From Novosphingobium sp. PhB165 (GTDB lineage Bacteria; Pseudomonadota; Alphaproteobacteria; Sphingomonadales; Sphingomonadaceae): a stretch of DNA of 64,000 nt. A program made the translations under genes and the position numbers. How positions within the stretch are numbered: the first letter of the stretch is position 1; each line of letters begins with the position of its first letter. The DNA lies in contig NZ_SLVB01000007.1 in the NCBI RefSeq assembly GCF_004341845.1, positions 170,669-234,668 on the forward strand, given 5' to 3'. Below, one piece after another: positions 27,178 through 35,288 of this stretch. The notes below the pieces were generated by a model. That model worked only from the letters and a program-made list of their open reading frames with translations, had not been told where the DNA came from and ran no database searches.

Positions 27178-28137
27178 ATGGCAAGTCCCACACCCTATCC
27201 CGCGGCAACCCGCAGAGGAGCAGAAGCAGGCGGCATTTCCTCGCAGAGCGGGAGCAGGCAGCCGGCGCCTGCCGATCTGGGACGGATCGGGGCCGTTTAT
27301 CCTCCAGGTACCGTCATCGAGGCACGCCACCTTGTCGGCAGCGCGAGTTCGGCCATGATCGTCGACTACGAGCGAGGCGATGCGGTCGCAGGTACATGGT
27401 ATTCGCGCGACCTCCATTATTTCGACATGACCCTGGGGCGGCGTCCCAAGGGCGCGCTCGGCCACTTTGTCGAAGACGGCGGCGAGGACCGGCCGGTCGG
27501 CCCCATCCTGTTCGCGCCGGCAGGCTATCACTATGCCGGTCAGGGCGGCCGGGGCCGGCAAAAGTCGCTTGCTGTCGTCATCGAGCCGGCCCGCCTCGTG
27601 GAGGGCGACGAGATTGGCACGGCGATCGCAGAAGGCCTGCCCCATTTCCTCAGCCTCAAAGGGCAAAGCCTTCGCGGCCTCCTCGCGCGGATCGAGCGCG
27701 AAGTGGCCGCGCCAGGCTTCGCCTCGGCCTTGCTGCTGGACGGTCTATGCCTCAGCCTGCTCGTCGAGACGGCGCGCGCGCTGCGCGGCGCCAACGAAGG
27801 CTGTGTCCGCAAGGGCGGCCTGTCGGCGCGCAATCTGAGGCTAATCGAAGAACGCGTGCGCCACGGCGAGACAGCACCCAGCCTGCCGGAATTGGCGAGC
27901 CTGTGCCAATTGAGCCTTCGCCAGTTGGTCCGCGCCTTCCACGCCGAGACTGGCCGCACCGTCGGAGACTACGTCCAGCATGTCAGCCTCGAACGCGCGA
28001 GGCAGATGCTGCGTTCGAGCATGCTTCCAGTTGCCGAGATCGCCCGGAAGGTCGGCTTCAGCAATCCGTCCGCCTTTTCTGCCGCGTTCCGGCGCGCCTG
28101 CGGCGAAACGCCAAGTTCCTATCGCAAACAGGGCTGA
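27178..28137 (+). CDS. AraC family transcriptional regulator
   Basis: A 319-residue regulator. The N-terminal ~190 residues are a variable sensor domain. The C-terminal ~100 residues (about 215-316) are a double helix-turn-helix AraC DNA-binding domain, with SLPELASLCQLSLRQLVRAFHAETGRTVGDYVQ and the second-helix signature VAEIARKVGFSNPSAFSAAFRRACGETPSSYR. It is divergent from the NTF2-like gene (217-base gap) and 17 bases upstream of a dehydrogenase on the same strand. Control of one or both is probable. The effector is unknown. Confidence 0.9.
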   Translation: MASPTPYPAATRRGAEAGGISSQSGSRQPAPADLGRIGAVYPPGTVIEARHLVGSASSAMIVDYERGDAVAGTWYSRDLHYFDMTLGRRPKGALGHFVEDGGEDRPVGPILFAPAGYHYAGQGGRGRQKSLAVVIEPARLVEGDEIGTAIAEGLPHFLSLKGQSLRGLLARIEREVAAPGFASALLLDGLCLSLLVETARALRGANEGCVRKGGLSARNLRLIEERVRHGETAPSLPELASLCQLSLRQLVRAFHAETGRTVGDYVQHVSLERARQMLRSSMLPVAEIARKVGFSNPSAFSAAFRRACGETPSSYRKQG

Positions 28138-28154
28138 TGCCCCGGAGATCCTGC

Positions 28155-28991
28155 ATGAAGATCGGTTTTATCGGCCTTGGTTCCATGGGTGCGCCGATCG
28201 CGCGACGCCTCGCCCGTTCCGGCTTCGCTGTTACCGGCTGCGACGTTTCGCCCGAAGCGCTGGCGGCATTCGACGAGCCCGGAACAACGTGCGAGGCCGA
28301 TCCGATAGAGACCGCCCACGGCGCCGACATCCTGGGTATTTGCGTCAGGACCGACGCGCAGCTCGAAGCACTCTGCCGGGAGGACGCTATCTTCCGGGCA
28401 CTCGGACCGGACAAACTCGTCATCCTCAACTCGACAGTCGCGCCGGATCTCGCGCGCGAGTTGGCCCGCCGCGCCTCGCAGCAGGGCGTCGGTTTCATCG
28501 ACGTGGGCGTTTCAGGGGGAGGCCCGAAGGCGCTTGAGGGCAAGCTTTCGCTCTTTGTCGGCGGCGACGAGGCGGATGTGGCGAAGGGGCGTCCGTTCCT
28601 CGATGCAATCGGTACCCTCGCCCACCTCGGCCCGGTCGGTCGGGGCCTGGAAGGCAAGCTCCTCAACAACCTCGTCTCGATCGCCTATTACGGCATGGCG
28701 GCCTCGATCCTCGATCTCGGCGTTTCGCTCGATTTCGACCGCGAGCAGCTTCGGCAGGCGCTGATGCTAGGCTCGGCGCAGGGCTTTGCGCTGCAAGCAG
28801 TTCCAGGTCTTCTTGGCTGGCGCGGCAATGCCGATGCAGCCTATCTCGACGACATGCACGACCTGCTGGCCAAGGACGTGCTTCATGCCCGCGACCTCTC
28901 GTCTCCCGACGATACCGCGATGACAGCCCTTCAGGCAGCCTGCCAGGTCATGCTCGACCGCGTCATCCGGGCCGCCGACGAACAGCGATAG
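28155..28991 (+). CDS. NAD(P)-dependent 3-hydroxyisobutyrate-dehydrogenase-like oxidoreductase
   Basis: A 278-residue beta-hydroxyacid dehydrogenase. The Rossmann fingerprint GFIGLGSMG is at residues 4-12. The substrate-binding loop is DVGVSGGGPKALEG, and the catalytic-Lys helix is in GLEGKLLNNLV. A GGAG site precedes the ATG at 28155; an ATG at 28137 overlapping the AraC stop would add six residues. The enzymes oxidise beta-hydroxy acids or reduce semialdehydes. Co-occurrence with CoA-transferase and SDR genes suggests catabolism of a short hydroxy acid released from a larger compound. Confidence 0.88.
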   Translation: MKIGFIGLGSMGAPIARRLARSGFAVTGCDVSPEALAAFDEPGTTCEADPIETAHGADILGICVRTDAQLEALCREDAIFRALGPDKLVILNSTVAPDLARELARRASQQGVGFIDVGVSGGGPKALEGKLSLFVGGDEADVAKGRPFLDAIGTLAHLGPVGRGLEGKLLNNLVSIAYYGMAASILDLGVSLDFDREQLRQALMLGSAQGFALQAVPGLLGWRGNADAAYLDDMHDLLAKDVLHARDLSSPDDTAMTALQAACQVMLDRVIRAADEQR

Positions 28992-29206
28992 AGGCAATCA
29001 AGCGCGCCGGTGTCGCAATCAATCCGGCGCGCGACGACCGGCCAACCGCAGGCGCGGCGTACTTGATCGCGTCGCCCACAAGCAATCGAGCGCCGACAAG
29101 GCCGAGTAAGAATCAAAATCGCAGTTGCCGGTACCGAGGCTGGACCTCGCGGGATTGGCGGTTGGAAGCGGCGCTGGGCAAGTGCCCGAACACCGCTTCG
29201 GGACAC

Positions 29207-30358
29207 TCAGATAATGCCCTGCTCCAGCAAAGTGCGCACGACGTCTTCGCTAAACCCGGCCATGCCGAGAATGTCGGCCGTATCGTCTCCGACGCAGTGC
29301 GGGGCATCCGTTGTCGTAGCGCTCCGGGCGCCGGAGGCGGCTTCGATACGGATCGGGCTGGCCGGCACCTTTACGCCGGCACACTCGGCCACCGATCCGC
29401 GCGCAAGTACATGAGGATCGGTCGGCACCTCGCTCGCACAATTGACGATCGCCACCGCCGCGCCTGCCGGAGCCAGGAGTTCGACCCATTCAGCCGCAGG
29501 CCGCGACGCGAAAATGCCAGCAAGGCGCGCTGTCACCTCTCCGTTCGGATCAGGCTGGTGCAGGGCACTTTTGAGTTCGGGTATGCCCATACCGTCACAG
29601 AGCGCGCGCCAGGTCCGCGGTTCGGCCGATGTGACGGCCACGAACCGTCCATCGGCGCAGGTATAAAGGCGCCGGTCGGGACTGGCCGAGATCTTGTATG
29701 GTTTGTCGGAGAGGGCATTCATTCCGCTCGTCAGGAACCACCCAGTCGCCTCCGAAAGGCTTATATCGAGAAACGCCCCTTCCTTGGTACGCGCCAACTC
29801 AAGCAATGCGGCCTGGATCGCGATAACGGCGGCCTGCGCGCCGGCCGGTCCGGCAATCATTGTGGCGGGATGCCAAGGCAATTCCGGTGCCAATGCATTG
29901 AGCAGGCCTGAATGGGCGACATAACTGAGATCGTGGCCGGCGTGCTCGGCGTAGGGCCCTGACTGCCCGAAACCGGTCATCGCGCACCAGATGATCTTGG
30001 GATTGGCACTGCGCGCCTGGCTATATCCGAAACCGCGCGCCTCCATCGATCCGGGCTTGGCGTTTTCGACCACGACATCGACGCTGCGCACGAGACGCAG
30101 GAGAACATCGTTTGCCGAAGGGTTGCGCATATCGAGCGTCATCGATCGCTTACCGCGGCTCAGGGCAACCTGGCCGATGACAAGGCTGGGCTTACCCTTC
30201 TGCGAGGGCGGCTCGACGCGGATCACGTCCGCCCCAAGATCCGCCAGCATGACGGTGCAGGCAGCGCCGGGGGGGAACGCCGTAAAATCCAGAACCCTGA
30301 TGCCGGACAGCGGCTTCAGTGCAGGGGCTTCCTTGGTGAGCGCAACATCAGACTGCAA
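29207..30358 (-). CDS. CaiB/BaiF class III CoA-transferase
   Basis: A 383-residue family III CoA-transferase or racemase-like enzyme, which transfers CoA between acids or epimerises 2-methylacyl-CoA. Visible motifs are LSGIRVLDFT at the N-terminus, ADLGADVIRVEPP, and the catalytic Asp143 in GHDLSYVA. The start is a TTG at 30358: no ATG or GTG is available near it, and a GGAGG sequence lies 8 bases upstream within the end of the SDR gene. The two genes overlap by 11 bases and are translationally coupled, so they probably act in one pathway. Confidence 0.9.
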   Translation of the reverse strand: MQSDVALTKEAPALKPLSGIRVLDFTAFPPGAACTVMLADLGADVIRVEPPSQKGKPSLVIGQVALSRGKRSMTLDMRNPSANDVLLRLVRSVDVVVENAKPGSMEARGFGYSQARSANPKIIWCAMTGFGQSGPYAEHAGHDLSYVAHSGLLNALAPELPWHPATMIAGPAGAQAAVIAIQAALLELARTKEGAFLDISLSEATGWFLTSGMNALSDKPYKISASPDRRLYTCADGRFVAVTSAEPRTWRALCDGMGIPELKSALHQPDPNGEVTARLAGIFASRPAAEWVELLAPAGAAVAIVNCASEVPTDPHVLARGSVAECAGVKVPASPIRIEAASGARSATTTDAPHCVGDDTADILGMAGFSEDVVRTLLEQGII

Positions 30359-31151
30359 AGCTGTATCCTCCGTTCACGGGATAGGTCTGGCCGGTGATCC
30401 ACGAGGCCGCATCCGAGCACAGGAAGAGCGCCATCCCCGCGACATCGTCTGGCGTGCCAAACCGGCGGATGGTGTACTGGGAAAGCTGGGCCTTAGTCCG
30501 ATCGCTCGCCATGAAGTGCTCCATCTGCTCGGGGCTCATGGGCGGCTCCAGCGTGGAGAGCGAAATCGCATTACAGGTAATGCCATAGCGACCGCCTTCC
30601 TTGGCGATTGAACGCACGAAACCGGCAGCGCCCGCCTTGGCGGCGGCGTAGGCGGCAAGACGGGCTTCGCCGACGCGGCCGGAATCCGAGACCACCGTAA
30701 CGATGCGCCCACGCTTCTGCTCGACCATGACCGGCAGCGCCACGTGGCAGCAGTTCATCACTCCATGCAGATTGGTTCGGAAATAGCGATCCCATTCGTC
30801 CGGTGCCGTCTCCCAGAACAGCGGGGAATGGCGCATGGTCGCATCGGGGCCTGCATTGCCGGCGTTGTTGACCAGCAAGGTGATCGGTCCGAGTGCGCTG
30901 GAAGCCTCCGCGAAGGCGCGCGTTACCGACTGGTGATCGCCAACGTCTGCCTGGACAGCGACGGCCTTGACGCCGAGTGCTTTGATCTCGCCAGCTACAG
31001 CCTCCGCCCGCTCCAGAACGAAATCGTTCACGGCAACGCCGCCCGCTCCGTGTTTGGCCAAGGCAAGGGCGATCCCGCGCCCCGCGCCCTGCCCGGCGCC
31101 TGTAACCAGTGCAAACTGCCCATCCAGATCGAGCAGATCTTCTTTTGCCAT
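30348..31151 (-). CDS. Short-chain dehydrogenase/reductase (SDR)
   Basis: A 267-residue NAD(P)-dependent oxidoreductase starting at the ATG at 31151. The cofactor motif TGAGQGAGRG is at 17-26 and NNAG at 95-98. The catalytic set is Asn127, Ser155/157, Tyr168 and Lys172 (YAAAK). The C-terminal GGYSFAV ends the fold. It resembles SDRs that oxidise hydroxyacyl or alicyclic alcohols, but the substrate is not evident. It is divergent from the IclR regulator at 31334 across a 182-base gap that contains a palindrome. It is followed by an overlapping CoA-transferase. Confidence 0.92.
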   Translation of the reverse strand: MAKEDLLDLDGQFALVTGAGQGAGRGIALALAKHGAGGVAVNDFVLERAEAVAGEIKALGVKAVAVQADVGDHQSVTRAFAEASSALGPITLLVNNAGNAGPDATMRHSPLFWETAPDEWDRYFRTNLHGVMNCCHVALPVMVEQKRGRIVTVVSDSGRVGEARLAAYAAAKAGAAGFVRSIAKEGGRYGITCNAISLSTLEPPMSPEQMEHFMASDRTKAQLSQYTIRRFGTPDDVAGMALFLCSDAASWITGQTYPVNGGYSFAV

Positions 31152-31280
31152 CGGTACCCAACCTCGTTTTCGTCCATTGGCAAAGCCGGGCAATCTCTGG
31201 CGGTCGGTTCCCGTGCCGTGCGCTTTCGATCGCCGCGAGAAATGCCCGAAATCACTTTTCCAAATATGGACGCTTGTTGT

Positions 31281-31299
31281 CTAATTCCGGAAGAATTGG
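31281..31299. promoter_or_regulatory. Palindrome between SDR and IclR genes, candidate operator
   Basis: CTAATTC-CGGAA-GAATTGG is an inverted repeat with 6 of 7 matching arm positions and an internal TTCCGGAA. It lies 35 bases before the IclR start and about 130 bases before the divergent SDR start. IclR proteins usually bind such palindromes between themselves and their target, so autoregulation plus SDR/CoA-transferase control is plausible. Confidence 0.4.
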
Positions 31300-31333
31300 C
31301 ATAACGCTTCGGGTTGTCAATCAAGGGAAGCGA

Positions 31334-32254
31334 ATGTCGGATACGTCGAACGGTCGGGTGGTAGAGGTGATCAATTTCCTCGCAACGCATCCCACCGAAT
31401 CATTCAGGCTCTCGGAAATCGCAGAAAACCTGGGGCTTAGTCATGGATCTGCCCATCGCGTCCTGACGACTTTGACGCAGGCGGGCTATCTGTTGCGCCA
31501 TCCGAAGCATAAGACTTACACGCTAGGTATTGCCCTGGTGATGATTGGCCAGGCCGCACTTGCCCAACATCGCAGCATCGACATCGCCCGCCGCGAGATG
31601 GCCCGCCTGTGCGAGGACACCAGGGCGCAGTGCTCCGCTTACGCCATTGCAGATGGAGAACTGCTGCTTGTCGCCAAGGAGGGGGCTGCCCAGAGCCATA
31701 CGGGGCTTGGACGGGTTGGCGAACACCGTCCTTTCGTGCCACCTCTCGGCCTCACGCATGTTGCCTGGTCCGCTCAAGCGACGCTCGATACCTATCTCGC
31801 CGGCGCGCCCGTCCAGGCCGGCGCAAAAATCGCCGCCTATTGCCGCCAATCGCTTGAGATGGTCCGAGCGCGCGGCTATTCTATCGTTGCCAACGGCCCC
31901 CATGTGTCCGCCCTGTTGCGTGCGCTCGCAGAGCGGCCTGCCGCCCGACGCGACGAGACTTACTGGGCCGAAATCGGCAAATTGATCGAAACGCTCACGC
32001 AGCCTGAAATCCAGATGAAGAACCTTGCCGAGACTGTGCCGGACGGGGTGTTCCAGATCTCCGCGCCCGTGTTCGGACCCGGCGGCAATGTGGATCTCGA
32101 ACTGACGCTGAGCGGGTTTGCGCCCGGCGTCTCCGTGTCAGAACTTGAACGATACACTGCACGCCTATGCGCAGCAGCTGCGCTCACCAGTGCGGAAGCC
32201 CACGGCCAGTCGCCTTCCGGCTACCCGGCAGCTCCAACTGTAAGGCGGGCATAA
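31334..32254 (+). CDS. IclR family transcriptional regulator
   Basis: A 306-residue regulator. The ATG at 31334 (MSDTSNGRVVEVINFLATHP) follows GGGAAG. The N-terminal winged helix covers about 5-68 (FRLSEIAENLGLSHGSAHRVLTTLTQAGYLLRHPKHKTYTLG). The C-terminal effector domain is about 80-290 but is longer and more divergent than in classical IclR proteins. It is divergent from the SDR/CoA-transferase pair, the most likely targets, and converges with a TonB receptor gene across a hairpin. Confidence 0.88.
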   Translation: MSDTSNGRVVEVINFLATHPTESFRLSEIAENLGLSHGSAHRVLTTLTQAGYLLRHPKHKTYTLGIALVMIGQAALAQHRSIDIARREMARLCEDTRAQCSAYAIADGELLLVAKEGAAQSHTGLGRVGEHRPFVPPLGLTHVAWSAQATLDTYLAGAPVQAGAKIAAYCRQSLEMVRARGYSIVANGPHVSALLRALAERPAARRDETYWAEIGKLIETLTQPEIQMKNLAETVPDGVFQISAPVFGPGGNVDLELTLSGFAPGVSVSELERYTARLCAAAALTSAEAHGQSPSGYPAAPTVRRA

Positions 32255-32274
32255 CTCCCGGCCAACGACCAGAC

Positions 32275-32316
32275 CGGTTGGCCGGGCGCAATTGCGACAT
32301 CGCGCCCGGCCAACTG
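32275..32316. terminator. Bidirectional hairpin terminator
   Basis: A 13-bp perfect stem (GTTGGCCGGGCGC, 32277-32289, with its complement at 32302-32314) is extendable by two more pairs and has a 12-base loop. It lies exactly between the convergent IclR and TonB receptor stops. The T-tracts are weak. Confidence 0.65.
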
Positions 32317-32327
32317 GCTTTGGCGGC

Positions 32328-34823
32328 TTAGTTGGCGTCCCCGCCGAAGCGGACCCGCAGCCTTACGCCATACATGCGCGGCTGACCGAGGATCAGCGAA
32401 TCGTAGCCCGTCGAATTCCAGGCGTTGCCGACGAAGACCGGATATTTCTCGTTCGTCAGATTGGTGACGAAGCCGGAGAGATCGACGGGACTGCCCGCGA
32501 CCGAATTCCAGTTCGCGTTGAGATTCCAGAGGTTGGTCGAAGGCAGCCAGCCGATCGGACTATCGTTCGCGGCAAGCTGCTTGGCGGTGTAGGTATAGGT
32601 CGCCGAGATCGATACCCGACCTACGCTCTCGTCGATCGGCAAAGTGTATGTGCCGGTGAGCGTGATGCGATGCTTCGGAGAAAGCGGTAGCTCGCCGCCA
32701 ACCGCCGCACCTGTCGTGGGAGGCAGATATCCGGGAATTGACGGCGGCGAATAGGATTCCAGCTTGGTATCGAGCCAGGTGTATCCGCCCGTCAGGTTAA
32801 AGCCCATCCAGTTGATCGCAGCTTCCGCCTCAAGACCCTGGATGCGCGATTTACCGGCATTGACGATCACCTGCGAGGGCGAGGCGCCCGCGACGGTGCC
32901 GTCGGGAATGAGGTTCGCGGAGAGCTGCTGGTCGCTAAAATCGTTGTAGAAGCCGGCAACGTTCAGATAGCCCGATACGGCACCGCGGAAGCTTGCCTTG
33001 GCGCCGATTTCGTAGGCATCGACCTTCTCGGGGCCCCAGCCCACAGGCACGGTATTCGAGACGTGGATATTGCCCTGCCGGTAGCCGCGCGCGTACTTGG
33101 CATAGAGCATGGCATCGGGGGTAACCTTGTAGTCGAGGCTGATCAGCCACGTCGGCTTTTCCGATTTCTGTGTGAGCGACGTGACGCATTCCTCGCCTGT
33201 CGGAGCGGGCCGCGTCGGATAGGCAGCGCACGTGAAGGACGGCGTATCGTTGGTGATCCGCACGGTCCGCGTGCCGCCCTCGCCGCTTACCCTGTCCATG
33301 GTGTATCGGATGCCGCCCGTCAGCGAGAGTGCATCGATCAGCTTGTAGGTCGCCTGCGCGTAGAGCCCGATGTTGCGATACCAGTAGCGCGTTAGCGAGT
33401 TCTGGAGGATCGACGGAATGGCCTTGGCACCGAGACTGTTGAGATTGGAGCAGACATAGTTCGCCACGTCGGAACATGACGAGGTCGTGAAGACAGGGAT
33501 CGGAATTCCTGTCTGGGCCGGCGTCAGGACGGTCGTGATCTGCGAGACAGTGCCCTGCCAGTTGGAGAGCGGTCCGGAACGCTCGTAATAGACGCCGCCC
33601 TGATAAGTCAGCTTGTTGTCGGAGGTTCGCCCCTGGAGCTGAAACTCGTCGGTAAACGTCCACTGATCGATATTGTTAAGGCTTCTCGCCGGCGTGACGC
33701 CCACCCAGGTGAACGGCAATCCTTGATACGTCAGGTTGTCGGCCCCGACGTTGAACGCCTGTGCCTGGGTGAATTCCTGATAGCTTGCGATGTTCTTCAG
33801 CGTAATGGAATCGCTCGCCTGCCAGGTCGTCGTGTTGATCAGCGACAGGCTGTCGATCTTCAGGAACGGATTGGGGTGGCCGTTCTCGACGTCCCAATAT
33901 CCGTAGTCCTGCGCCGAGGCGCGCGCGAGCGTTCCTGCACACACCATCGGTGCCAGATACGATGCGGTCGATCCCGGCGTGGGTGCCGCAAACCGGTCGG
34001 GAACGCCGTCCCGGCAACCCGGAGCATTGGCGACCACGATCTTGCCGGTCGTGCCGTTGGTGCGCGAACGCGTATAGCTCGCGATCGTGTAGTTTTCGAG
34101 ATCAGGCGTCAGTTCGGCCAGCACCGACCCGCGGAACGCCCAGTAGTTCACATCGCCAAAATCGTCCGGCCCGATCCCCGACCGGTTCCTGAGATAGCCG
34201 TCGCGAACCTGTCGATCGAGCCCAAGGCGAACCTTGAATGTCTCGGCCAGCGGCACATTGACCACGGCCTGGAACCGCCGCATGTCGAAATTGCCGATCG
34301 ACCCTTCGGCGTAGCCGCCGAATTCGTCCTTGGGCCGCTGCGGAACCAGAAGGACTGCGCCGCCAGTGGTGTTCCGACCGAACAGCGTGCCTTGCGGCCC
34401 CTTGAGAACCTGGACGTTCTGGAGATCGAAGAACATGCCGACACCGGCACCGTTGCCGCCCGGCGTCCCGCCTTGGGCACGCGGCCCCACGACATCGGCA
34501 AAGTAAACGCCCACCGAAGGCGACGTAAAGCTCTCCTGCGTGAAGCCGCGAATGGCGAAAGTGGCCGTCTCGCCGCCATAGCGAGCATTGGTCGAGAGCG
34601 ACGGCGTGTAGGTCGCAAGGTCCGCGCCCGAAACGACGTTACGGTTGCTGAGTTGGTCCTGATTATAGACGGTAATCGAAATCGGAACGTCCTGGAGCCG
34701 CTCTTCGACGCGGCGGGCCGTCACGACAATTTCATCGACGTTTGGCTGGCTTTGCGCGAATGCTTGGGACGAGCAGCAAAGCGCCGTCGCTGCCACGAGC
34801 AGAGCACGTACATTTCTTGCCAT
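32328..34823 (-). CDS. TonB-dependent receptor
   Basis: An 831-residue outer-membrane transporter. The signal peptide ends at about residue 24 (SSQAFA). The TonB box DEIVVTARRVEERLQ is at about 30-44. The plug contains TFAIRGF, VGVYFADVV and VQVLKGPQGTLFGRNTTGGAVLLV, and the barrel ends VRLRVRF followed by a short GGDAN tail. A GGGGAGG site lies 8 bases before the ATG. It is a close paralogue of the receptor that begins at 63399. It is monocistronic, with a 465-base AT-rich upstream gap. The neighbouring Tat esterase (35289) on the same strand may process its ligand. Confidence 0.93.
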   Translation of the reverse strand: MARNVRALLVAATALCCSSQAFAQSQPNVDEIVVTARRVEERLQDVPISITVYNQDQLSNRNVVSGADLATYTPSLSTNARYGGETATFAIRGFTQESFTSPSVGVYFADVVGPRAQGGTPGGNGAGVGMFFDLQNVQVLKGPQGTLFGRNTTGGAVLLVPQRPKDEFGGYAEGSIGNFDMRRFQAVVNVPLAETFKVRLGLDRQVRDGYLRNRSGIGPDDFGDVNYWAFRGSVLAELTPDLENYTIASYTRSRTNGTTGKIVVANAPGCRDGVPDRFAAPTPGSTASYLAPMVCAGTLARASAQDYGYWDVENGHPNPFLKIDSLSLINTTTWQASDSITLKNIASYQEFTQAQAFNVGADNLTYQGLPFTWVGVTPARSLNNIDQWTFTDEFQLQGRTSDNKLTYQGGVYYERSGPLSNWQGTVSQITTVLTPAQTGIPIPVFTTSSCSDVANYVCSNLNSLGAKAIPSILQNSLTRYWYRNIGLYAQATYKLIDALSLTGGIRYTMDRVSGEGGTRTVRITNDTPSFTCAAYPTRPAPTGEECVTSLTQKSEKPTWLISLDYKVTPDAMLYAKYARGYRQGNIHVSNTVPVGWGPEKVDAYEIGAKASFRGAVSGYLNVAGFYNDFSDQQLSANLIPDGTVAGASPSQVIVNAGKSRIQGLEAEAAINWMGFNLTGGYTWLDTKLESYSPPSIPGYLPPTTGAAVGGELPLSPKHRITLTGTYTLPIDESVGRVSISATYTYTAKQLAANDSPIGWLPSTNLWNLNANWNSVAGSPVDLSGFVTNLTNEKYPVFVGNAWNSTGYDSLILGQPRMYGVRLRVRFGGDAN

Positions 34824-35288
34824 CTTGATGGCCTCCCCAATTTTCTAGTTGTTGCGCACCTTGGGTATTGATCAGTAAATGTCGGATTTCCCCCGATTTG
34901 TGTTTCGAACCACGAACGTGAACCTGCCAATTTTTGCACGCGACTGAAACGTGCGGCCGGCCATAGGTCCAAGACCTTTCAGCCTGCCGCTCCGACAGGA
35001 CGAACCCAAAATCGAATTACACGGATCGCGGCGGGTACGCGCCTCATGAGCAGCGCTAAGTCATAATAATTCGCGCAGTTCGTTCAGTCGAATCAACTCT
35101 CGACGACAATAACAGGAATTAAAACAACATCGCACGGGCGGTGCAGCAACATTCAAGAAACATAAAATCCGATTTATGTGAATAAGTAATACAATTGCAT
35201 TTAACTAATAAACGCCATTCTAAATCCGCCCGTATTCAGGTAAAATATATATTATACTACTTCGTGACAACGAACGAATGCCACCGCA
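34824..35288. other. Intergenic region with an AT-rich block
   Basis: 465 bases between the esterase stop and the receptor start. The part from about 35040 to 35290 is much richer in A+T than the rest of the window, with several TAAT/AATATAT runs. It carries no credible gene. It may hold the receptor promoter and control sites or be acquired DNA. Confidence 0.45.
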
